From Alteromonas lipotrueiana (GTDB lineage: Bacteria > Pseudomonadota > Gammaproteobacteria > Enterobacterales > Alteromonadaceae): a DNA stretch of 64,000 nucleotides. Below the pieces are notes generated by a model, which saw only the letters and a program-made list of their open reading frames with translations, did no database searches and was not told where the DNA came from. The stretch spans positions 1-64,000 of the forward strand of contig NZ_JAESDK010000008.1 in NCBI RefSeq assembly GCF_019249245.1. The letters are read 5' to 3'. Numbering within the stretch: the first letter of the stretch is position 1; the number at the start of each line of letters is the position of its first letter. This document shows, piece by piece, positions 57,533 through 64,000 of this stretch. The translations under genes were made by a program, and so were the position numbers.

Positions 57533-59006
57533 TACTCTCTCCCTCTACACCAAAGCCATAGGTATTCAAAACCCGGTTAGCTTTTTTGTGAACTATCACT
57601 CTACCAATCGACCATTTTTCGATAAGCTGACTCATATCTAATTCATCGTCTTTAATGTCAACGGGAGCGTACAAAGGTATTGATAGATTATAGTTATTGC
57701 TTTTTATCGTATCGATACTCACTAATTGGCAGATATCGTTATTTTTAAAAGGCTCAAAATATGCCTCGCAAAGAGTATGCAAATCCTGATCTCCTAAAAG
57801 GCTGTGAGAACGCTCTTTAGTGACATGCTTAACTCCATTTATAAATAAAACCTTACCTTTTCGCTCTTCGGGCTTATTACAATTAAGAACAATGACACAA
57901 GATTCCATTGGAGAGTTATAAAATAAGTTTTTTCCTAAGCCAATTACCGCCTCAATTATGTCCGATTCGATCACTTCTTTACGGATGCTTTGCTCGGAAT
58001 CACGGAACAAAACACCATGTGGCCAGAGCATGGCGGCGCGGCCAGTGTCGGGTTTTAGGCTTCTAATGATATGAGTGTAAAACGCATAATCGGCACAACC
58101 TTGTGGTGGTACGCCGTAAAGATTGCGGCCGTATGGATCGGCAGCGAACTTGTCGCGGTTCCACTTTTTAATCGAATAAGGCGGGTTGGCAAAAATTACA
58201 TCAAACTGCTTAAGCTGATCGTTTTCAATAAACTTGGGCTCAGCCAGCGTATCACCCCGCAGTACATCGAATTCTTCAATGTCGTGCAGGAACATATTCA
58301 TTCGAGCTATCGCCGACGTGAGCAAGTTTACCTCTTGGCCATAGAGATGCACCGACCTCCATTCCTGTCCGTGAGTGCGCAAATCCATTACCGCATTAAG
58401 CAACATACCGCCGGTGCCACAGGTTGGGTCATAAGCCGTTTCACCGGGCTTTAAACCCATGATGCGCGTCATTAAATGCACCACGGTTCGGTTGGTATAG
58501 AACTCGGCAGCGGTGTGACCAGAATCGTCGGCGAATTTTTTGATGAGGTATTCGTAAGCCTCACCCAGATCATCTTGAGCGACCGATTTAATCCCCAGCG
58601 GAATTTTACTGAAGTGCTCAATAAGGTCAGATAGCAGGTGATCGGGTAGGCGCTCTTTATTAGTCCACTGGGCATCACCAAACACGCCATGTAAACGCGG
58701 ATTGTTGGCTTCAATTAAACGCAGTGCGTTCTGAATGGCTTCACCAATGTTTTTACTGGTGTGGCGTATCTTTTCCCAGGGGGCATCCTGCGGAATATCA
58801 AAACGGTGGAACATGGGCATGGCGGCGTATTCAGCATCGCCTTCATGTATCTCCAGCGCTTCAGTATATTCTTCAAGGTATACATCCGACAGTCGCTTAT
58901 AAAACAGCAGTGGGAAGATGTACTGCTTGTAGTCTGAGGCGTCTATTTGGCCGCGCAAAAACTCGGCAGCACCCCAGAGAAGGTTTTCTAGGTTATGCTT
59001 ATTCAT
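57525..59006 (-). CDS. hsdM: Type I restriction-modification, M subunit (second)
   Basis: An adenine-N6 methyltransferase of 493 aa. HsdM N-terminal domain (NLLWGAAEFLRGQIDASDYK), AdoMet motif I DPTCGTGG (193-200) and catalytic NPPY (274-277), all intact. It is directly upstream of hsdS and hsdR, so is the most likely partner of HsdS. The start at 59006 begins MNKHNLEN and overlaps the upstream gene by 8 bases; the frame is open to 59081. Confidence 0.93.
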   Translation of the reverse strand: MNKHNLENLLWGAAEFLRGQIDASDYKQYIFPLLFYKRLSDVYLEEYTEALEIHEGDAEYAAMPMFHRFDIPQDAPWEKIRHTSKNIGEAIQNALRLIEANNPRLHGVFGDAQWTNKERLPDHLLSDLIEHFSKIPLGIKSVAQDDLGEAYEYLIKKFADDSGHTAAEFYTNRTVVHLMTRIMGLKPGETAYDPTCGTGGMLLNAVMDLRTHGQEWRSVHLYGQEVNLLTSAIARMNMFLHDIEEFDVLRGDTLAEPKFIENDQLKQFDVIFANPPYSIKKWNRDKFAADPYGRNLYGVPPQGCADYAFYTHIIRSLKPDTGRAAMLWPHGVLFRDSEQSIRKEVIESDIIEAVIGLGKNLFYNSPMESCVIVLNCNKPEERKGKVLFINGVKHVTKERSHSLLGDQDLHTLCEAYFEPFKNNDICQLVSIDTIKSNNYNLSIPLYAPVDIKDDELDMSQLIEKWSIGRVIVHKKANRVLNTYGFGVEGESND

Positions 59007-59892
59007 CTCGATAATCCATATAATGGAGAGCTTCAAGATCGAAATTAATGTATGTTTCCGACCAATTCGGGAACGGTGCAATATTAGTCAATATGAATAC
59101 GTTACGAAGGTTGCTGTCTGCTTGCTTTTGAAGTTCAGAAAATTTAAATTTGCTTAAACTACACGCCTGAATGGATTCGTTTGATATAAAAAACGTAGGC
59201 TCTTTTATCAACTCACCATGTTGCAAAGTATTCTCAAATCTAACTAGGAAACCTTGGCCAGCCAGCCTCGAATGGAAAACTGCTTTGCCATAGTAAATAC
59301 GATATTCGTCTACAAAATCTCCAAGGTCTTGCCCATTAACTGGGACGAAAAAATCCCTAAGCGAAATGCTCTCTTGTCCTGGGAGTTCTATGTCAAATTC
59401 TTTATTTTGTAAAAATGCGGCCACTAAGCTGCTAACAGTTTTGGTTGGAGTTACTGTTCTTTCTTCGTCGCTATTACCATCTCGCCCTCTACCAGGTCCA
59501 GTCCCTGTTGAACTTCCTCCACTCGTACCTCCGCTAGTTGCTTTAGGCCTTTTCACGGGGGGAGCTGTCAAGTTTAGTCTTACAGCACCTTCAATCGGAG
59601 TATCTGTGCCATAAGGAGAGTCACCTTCACCAGTAGGAGTTGGGCTGTCTCTAATAGCTTTGCCAATCTCACAATCCGGAGAGTGCTTTTCAATTGCTTT
59701 AAAGTAGGGGTCTCGCTTTCTCAACTTTTTAGGGCGAGTTAGGTTTGTGCATATTATTTGCGATTCGCAGTTATTATCGGGGCACTTGAAGTGATGTTTT
59801 GAAGTAATGCTTCCATTTGCATAATGAACATCGGCATCTTGTGCAGTTATTTCTTTCTCTAATTCAATCGAATAGGCTTTTTCTAACTTCAT
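58999..59892 (-). CDS. Cys-rich linker protein embedded in the RM operon
   Basis: 297 aa, not recognised as a whole. The N terminus has a likely zinc-binding set: Cys37, Cys42 and Cys48, then His70 and Cys74. A Gly/Ser/Pro-rich disordered linker follows (about 80-150), then a folded C-terminal domain of ~145 residues. It overlaps hsdM1 by 4 bases and hsdM2 by 8, so translation is coupled to both. A role as accessory, effector or specificity-modulating subunit is inference only. Confidence 0.6.
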   Translation of the reverse strand: MKLEKAYSIELEKEITAQDADVHYANGSITSKHHFKCPDNNCESQIICTNLTRPKKLRKRDPYFKAIEKHSPDCEIGKAIRDSPTPTGEGDSPYGTDTPIEGAVRLNLTAPPVKRPKATSGGTSGGSSTGTGPGRGRDGNSDEERTVTPTKTVSSLVAAFLQNKEFDIELPGQESISLRDFFVPVNGQDLGDFVDEYRIYYGKAVFHSRLAGQGFLVRFENTLQHGELIKEPTFFISNESIQACSLSKFKFSELQKQADSNLRNVFILTNIAPFPNWSETYINFDLEALHYMDYRDE

Positions 59893-61388
59893 ATTTCATA
59901 TCCTTCCTTGATCAGCAGAGCTTCAAGTTCATTTTCGGCTTGTTCTAAAACGGTCAGTTTTTGCTGGAAGTCTTTTAATGCCTCTTCCACTGAGATGTTT
60001 TCTTCTTCGAGTGGTTTTTGAACATAGCGAGCAATATTGAGGTTAAAGTCATTTTCTTCGACTTCACTGATCGGCACCCAGCGAGCAACACCTTCGACTT
60101 CATCTGCCTTGGGGCCTGCTGACTCTTGTTGTTGGTAGATGTTATAAATCTCGTCCGCTTGCTCATTTGAGAGAGTATTCTGCGCACGCCCCTTGGTGAA
60201 GATTTCTTCCGCATTGATAATTAGTACGTGATCTTGATGACTGACCGGACGCGATTTGCGTAACACCAAAATACATGCCGGAATACCTGTGCCATAAAAT
60301 AGGTTTGACGCTACACCTATGATTGCTTCGATGCGGTTTTCTTTTAAAAGCTGTGTACGAATCTTGCTTTCTGCACCGCCTCTAAATAAAACGCCATGAG
60401 GCAACACCACAGCCATACGCCCTTGCTCATTCAATGAGGCGAACATATGTTGCACCCAAGCAAAGTCACCGTTAGTTTTAGGTGCTAAACCATACTGCTT
60501 TCGGCCATAGGGATCGTTAGCCCAAAGATCATAACCCCATTCTTTTAAGCTGAACGGCGGGTTTGCAATAACGCAATCAAATGTTTCGAGGCGGTCATTC
60601 TGAATGAACTTGGGGTCTCGAAGTGTATCTCCACGTATTATGTCGAAATCTTCCTGGCCATGAAGAAATAGGTTCATACGGGCTATGGCTTCGGTGGTTA
60701 GGTTCTTTTCCTGGCCTTTGATTTTGAGCAGGCGTGGATCACCACCGTTTTCTTTTACGTGATGAATGGTTTCAAGCAACATACCGCCTGTACCACATGC
60801 AGGATCGTAGACGCTCTCACCGGCTTGTGGGTCTAGGATGTTAACCATTAAACGAACAATGGTTCGAGGCGTATAGAATTCACCGGCTTTTTTGTTGGCT
60901 TTATCAGCGAAACGCTTGATTAGGTACTCGTATGCACGCCCCATATCGTCATCACGCACTGACGCAACACCAAGATTTATCTTGTTGAAGTGATTTAACA
61001 AGGTCGCCAGAAGTTCATCGGATAGGCGTTCTTTATTAGTCCAGCTCGCATCACCAAATATACCGTGCAGTTTAGGGTTTGCTAACTCTATACCTCTGAA
61101 GGCTTCTTTGAGTGATTGCCCTACATCTTTGGTCCGATTGAAGACATGGCGCCAATGACAGTTTTCAGGGATCTGAATTCGGTGAAACATTTCACCTTTA
61201 GCAAGCTCTTCATCACCTACCTGTTCCATTGCTTCCTGAAACTCTTCGTCATACACATCACATATACGTTTGAAAAATAAAATAGGAAAAATGTATGTTT
61301 TGTAATCAGAAGCATCAATGGGCCCGGTAATGATATGTGCCGCATGCCATAAATGTGCTTCGAGGTCCTTTAGTTTTATCAGGGTCAT
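59889..61388 (-). CDS. hsdM: Type I restriction-modification, M subunit (first)
   Basis: 499 aa, an intact N6-adenine methyltransferase: AdoMet motif I DPACGTGG (195-202), NPPF (276-279), HsdM N-terminal domain (HLWHAAHIITGPIDASDYK). A C-terminal coiled coil (ALKDFQQKLTVLEQAENELEAL region) is absent from the second copy. It follows the XRE regulator by 6 bases. With no second hsdS or hsdR nearby, its partner is unclear: it may share HsdS or act with the Cys-rich protein. Confidence 0.92.
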   Translation of the reverse strand: MTLIKLKDLEAHLWHAAHIITGPIDASDYKTYIFPILFFKRICDVYDEEFQEAMEQVGDEELAKGEMFHRIQIPENCHWRHVFNRTKDVGQSLKEAFRGIELANPKLHGIFGDASWTNKERLSDELLATLLNHFNKINLGVASVRDDDMGRAYEYLIKRFADKANKKAGEFYTPRTIVRLMVNILDPQAGESVYDPACGTGGMLLETIHHVKENGGDPRLLKIKGQEKNLTTEAIARMNLFLHGQEDFDIIRGDTLRDPKFIQNDRLETFDCVIANPPFSLKEWGYDLWANDPYGRKQYGLAPKTNGDFAWVQHMFASLNEQGRMAVVLPHGVLFRGGAESKIRTQLLKENRIEAIIGVASNLFYGTGIPACILVLRKSRPVSHQDHVLIINAEEIFTKGRAQNTLSNEQADEIYNIYQQQESAGPKADEVEGVARWVPISEVEENDFNLNIARYVQKPLEEENISVEEALKDFQQKLTVLEQAENELEALLIKEGYEI

Positions 61389-61394
61389 TTACTG

Positions 61395-61628
61395 CTAGTG
61401 TCCTGTTTGGTCGTCATGTGTTGTTTGTTCAAATAGTTCGCTTATCTCGCAATTAAACAAAATGCAGAGTTTATCTATTACTTCAAGATCTACTTTTTGC
61501 GCTGTTTCACGGTAAAGCAGAGTAATAGTATTTCTACTCAACCCTGTCTCTCTGGCAACGTCTGCAATTCGCATTTTGTGCTCGCCCATTAGCCTTGCGA
61601 GGTGACACTTGATCACTGTTTGCTCCAA
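61395..61628 (-). CDS. XRE-family regulator of the RM/Hachiman operon
   Basis: 77 aa. A small Cro/C1-type HTH (CHLARLMGEHKMRIADVARE, TGLSRNTITLLYR) of the YozG/HTH_26 kind. As the first gene of the operon, 6 bases before hsdM, it is placed to act like a controller protein setting the level of methylase and nuclease. No direct operator has been identified in its upstream region. Confidence 0.82.
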   Translation of the reverse strand: MEQTVIKCHLARLMGEHKMRIADVARETGLSRNTITLLYRETAQKVDLEVIDKLCILFNCEISELFEQTTHDDQTGH

Positions 61629-61910
61629 ACAAATATGTTTACTTTCACTAGAATAACACTTAGCACTTAAGAAGCAATTTTTTAAGTTGAAATGACAAAA
61701 TTACACATCAAGCCCTAAACCACTTCGTTCAAATCCTGTAAAGCCATAAATCGGAACCCCGCAGGCGGGGCCCCCTTGCTTCGCAACCCTTCGGGCGATT
61801 TCTAGCTTGACTGGCTTTTCTCTGCGTAGTCTGTGTTGGCCATGAGGTATGGCGCGCCTTTAGGCGACAGGCGCCTAAAACTTACCAACCTAATAGCGAA
61901 AGGGGCTTCT
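61629..61910. other. Divergent control region of the defence operon
   Basis: Promoter region for the leftward XRE-hsd-ham operon and the rightward 61.9-kb gene. It has GC-rich hairpins (CCCCGCAGGCGGGG near 61759) and TTTAGGCG-ACAGG-CGCCTAAA (61859-61879). No further gene is visible. Confidence 0.45.
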
Positions 61911-62144
61911 ATGAAATCTATGGACTTTATAAACAGGGCTAAAAAAGTAGAATTTGCTGATATAGCAAGGTCGGCAAAACCTATTGAACGTACCACTCTT
62001 AAACACGTTCGGCCTAGCGATAAATTTTACCTGGTTAAAGCAAGCAGTAAGTTACAATTCTGGATCACTCGTGATGATTGCTTGTTGTCTGTGAATGTCT
62101 CTTTGCACTCACCATTTTGTGTTTTTACTGACGCAGATAGTTAG
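61911..62144 (+). CDS. Small hypothetical protein at island right end
   Basis: 77 aa, unrecognised. Starts MKSMDFINRAKK, rich in Lys/Arg with a hydrophobic C-terminal half (FWITRDDCLLSVNVSLHSPF). An AAAGGGG ribosome site precedes the ATG, and the frame extends further upstream without support. It is the last gene before attR. Confidence 0.5.
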   Translation: MKSMDFINRAKKVEFADIARSAKPIERTTLKHVRPSDKFYLVKASSKLQFWITRDDCLLSVNVSLHSPFCVFTDADS

Positions 62145-62225
62145 TTATGTTTCCCATATCCCAACTTTCCCAATAAGAAATTGAGCATTTTTTTATTTTT
62201 TTCATAAATTTTTTCGATTTCTTTA

Positions 62226-62246
62226 TGGTGAGTACACTGGTGAGTA
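62226..62246 (+). repeat. TGGTGAGTA repeats, right end (candidate arm-type sites)
   Basis: Two copies, 62226-62234 and 62238-62246, with the same 12-base period as the left-end pair (40045-40065), 76 bases from attR. Confidence 0.6.
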
Positions 62247-62321
62247 AGAAAGCTTTAAAATGGGTCAAAAGTACTTTTCAGGCCTTGTAATCACTGGAAT
62301 CGTGAAATTTAAAACGGCAAA

Positions 62322-62342
62322 CAGATCCAGAATATTGAGTAG
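62322..62342 (+). repeat. attR core
   Basis: CAGATCCAGAATATTGA then GTAG: matches the yicC end at 39919-39939 with a single mismatch. Marks the right junction of the island. Confidence 0.85.
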
Positions 62343-63003
62343 GTTTTTGGGTAAAAAGTTACCCAACTGAGTATGCTTAGATGTACTAGCTCAGAAGCTC
62401 TGTATTGTCCTGTTATAGCAGTGAAAATACAGGGCTTTTTTACCATTATAACCGGTTTTCACTTTCCCCCGGCAGATGAAAAACACGGTACTGATAACCT
62501 TGGTTTGTGGTTGCCTGTCGGGCGTGGGCGCGAATGTTTTTGCTGTGTATTTACTCTAACCCGACTTATCTCAACCAAGTAAAAATGGCGTTTTCTTGCT
62601 TTCGTTGCTCGATGCTCTTTTTTGATGCTAACAGGGTTGTTTTACTGACCGCTTATTGCCGAGCGAGGCATATAAAATCACCAACAAACTCTACAGCGAA
62701 TACCCTGGGGTGATTCTTTAGGAGCTTGCTGGAGTCGCTCATTAGCTTGCGGAGTTGCCAGTATATTTATCGTTATTCACAAAGAAGATCTCTTGCTAAT
62801 TTTTAGCTAACACGCCCATTTTTACAGTCTCGCCTGTTGTAAGGGTTCGCTGTAAATCAAGGTTTTGATTGATTTAAAGCTCATCTAAGACTTCTCTTAT
62901 TCTAAGCTACCAGACAAAGCAGAGCGGTCTGTGCTTACTTGAGTTGACTGATAAAGCCTTTCGGGTGAATCAAGTGACTGTGAAAATAGCAGTAATGGGC
63001 CGT
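62343..63003. other. Chromosomal flank without a convincing gene
   Basis: 660 bases right of attR. A hairpin GGGTAAAAAGTTACCC (62349-62364) and a terminator are near the junction. Short rightward frames up to 62713 lack ribosome sites and family signals. The expected neighbour of yicC in several relatives (gmk) is not seen here. Confidence 0.45.
62396..62441 (+). terminator. Intrinsic terminator, likely the original yicC one
   Basis: AGCTCTGTATT (62396-62406) pairs with AATACAGGGCT (62426-62436), followed by TTTTTT. It is 54 bases after attR, where the pre-island yicC transcript would have ended. Confidence 0.7.
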
Positions 63004-64000
63004 CTAATTATTGATTGCGAATTGAAATGTTTGCTTTAACAGAGGCTGAAGCTCTACCGTTCTATCAATAGGTTCCCCGTTCAAATAACATTTTGGATCT
63101 ATAATAACAAAGCCCCAAAACTGTAAAAAACGGTCGATAAACCGTGACTCAATTGACATGCTTAAATGTCTTTCAGGCGAAAAGTAATCATCTGAAGAGA
63201 ATGCTTGCAGAAGGTCTGGAAAAGCAACCATTACCTCTTCAATAAGTATCTCCACACTTTTATGTTTTTGTATACGCCACAACATAAACAGCCATACAGT
63301 AGGTAAATCTACATTTTGTTCAAAACTATCAAAGTAACCCCAATTGTATTTACTGACAGCGGCTTCTAGCATAGGTTTAAAAAATGCGTGAACACCATGA
63401 GCCTGATACTGTTTTTGAGCTGACTTTTTAACATGATATCGACCACTGCGTCGGTAAATAATGCCCGCAATTTCGGCCAGAATTCGTGTGTAGTGCAAGG
63501 CATTGAATTTATCTTCATTGCTGCCGGAAAACTGGCTTATGCTTATGTCGCTTTCGTACTGTTTAACCGCGAATTCGGGAAGTAATTCACTGGCCTGTTT
63601 CACCAGCTTGGCAGGTAAATTTCCCTTACTGGTAGCTTTAAATGCCCCTTCATTAATCATTGCCTCTTCAATTATCAGAGTCAGATAACGCATGACCGGG
63701 CTGGGACAAAGATTTTCGGGCGTATTGATTGTTACCCACTGCAACTCATCAAAAGGTGCGTGGAGCCAATTAGACATCTGTGCCGGAGTTACCCCACAAA
63801 AGTCTGGGTGCGGTTGGTTATTGCGATGCTCTGCTTTGTGTTTCAAAGCAGCGTCAAGTTCGTCGATGGTCAGGTGCGGGTTCATCGCCAGCATAGATTC
63901 AGCATCATCAAATACAGGTGTATGCGGTTTAGAAACGCTGTTCATACAACAACGCTTATACTTTTTTCCACTTCCGCAGTGACAGAGCTCGTTACGACCG
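63004..64000 (-). CDS. SEC-C motif protein, N terminus beyond window
   Basis: At least 331 residues. The reading frame continues past the apparent ATG at 63945 to the window edge without a stop, and encodes GRNELCHCGSGKKYKRCC, a classical SEC-C zinc motif (C-x-C-x8-C-C). The true start is therefore outside the window. The rest is a mostly helical domain of unknown function. Translated here only as a partial gene. Confidence 0.8.
   Translation of the reverse strand, partial: GRNELCHCGSGKKYKRCCMNSVSKPHTPVFDDAESMLAMNPHLTIDELDAALKHKAEHRNNQPHPDFCGVTPAQMSNWLHAPFDELQWVTINTPENLCPSPVMRYLTLIIEEAMINEGAFKATSKGNLPAKLVKQASELLPEFAVKQYESDISISQFSGSNEDKFNALHYTRILAEIAGIIYRRSGRYHVKKSAQKQYQAHGVHAFFKPMLEAAVSKYNWGYFDSFEQNVDLPTVWLFMLWRIQKHKSVEILIEEVMVAFPDLLQAFSSDDYFSPERHLSMSIESRFIDRFLQFWGFVIIDPKCYLNGEPIDRTVELQPLLKQTFQFAINN

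Noticed and set aside
39919..62342. Prophage
   Set aside because: No capsid, terminase, portal, tail or lysis gene is present; the content is integrase, regulators and defence genes.
62373..62713. Small rightward genes after attR
   Set aside because: Two overlapping short frames lack ribosome sites and recognisable sequence, and one starts inside the terminator hairpin region.

Overview
This window looks like chromosomal DNA of a gammaproteobacterium of the Alteromonadales (Alteromonas/Aestuariibacter-like). The basis is the set of E. coli-type orthologues (PlsB, long class II IlvC, IlvY, YifB, TamA/TamB, PyrE-Rph-YicC), the alteromonad-style exported M1 peptidase and amidohydrolase, and the family-level hypotheticals (DUF2177, DUF3014, DUF1285, DUF1206). 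The genus call is inference only. No rRNA or tRNA gene was recognised.

Core region 1-39.9 kb. A ~250-bp intergenic repeat unit present twice (1-507) is followed by a helicase IV-like gene, a tandem pair of GAF histidine kinases and plsB. Next comes a branched-chain amino-acid block: ilvE-ilvD-ilvA on the minus strand, then yifB, and a divergent ilvY/ilvC pair. No ilvGM or ilvBN is present here. Then follow a Bcr/CflA-type exporter, the outer-membrane/inner-membrane pair tamA-tamB, a 2-hydroxyacid dehydrogenase, proB, an M1 peptidase with a DUF6702-like partner, several small membrane or hypothetical proteins, and tusA-pyrE-rph divergent from yicC.

Genomic island 39.92-62.34 kb. The 3' end of yicC is duplicated: a 17-bp direct repeat (CAGATCCAGAATATTGA) lies at 39919-39935 and 62322-62338. 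A DUF4102-type tyrosine integrase sits just inside the left copy, and paired TGGTGAGTA repeats, likely integrase arm sites, lie inside both ends. yicC is a known integration target of the MGIVflInd1 family of mobilizable islands of Vibrio. Inside the island are: (i) an IS481-family element that has split a DUF3800 gene; (ii) an AlpA-like/HTH/DUF927 operon; (iii) a block of small genes with identical TTTGGCATGCCAAA palindromes, suggesting an island regulon, around an XRE regulator coupled to a HEPN-like protein; (iv) a second tyrosine recombinase; (v) an ~830-bp gene-free segment with nested inverted repeats; (vi) a ~12-kb one-direction defence operon. That operon reads XRE regulator - hsdM - Cys-rich linker protein - second hsdM - hsdS - hsdR - hamA - hamB, a type I restriction-modification system fused in one transcription unit to a Hachiman-type nuclease/helicase pair.

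Right of the island, 62.34-64 kb, the chromosome resumes with what may be the original yicC terminator, a stretch with no convincing gene, and a SEC-C-motif protein whose start lies beyond the window edge.

The most notable candidates are the two-HsdM RM operon coupled to Hachiman, and the palindrome-marked small-gene regulon with the XRE/HEPN pair.
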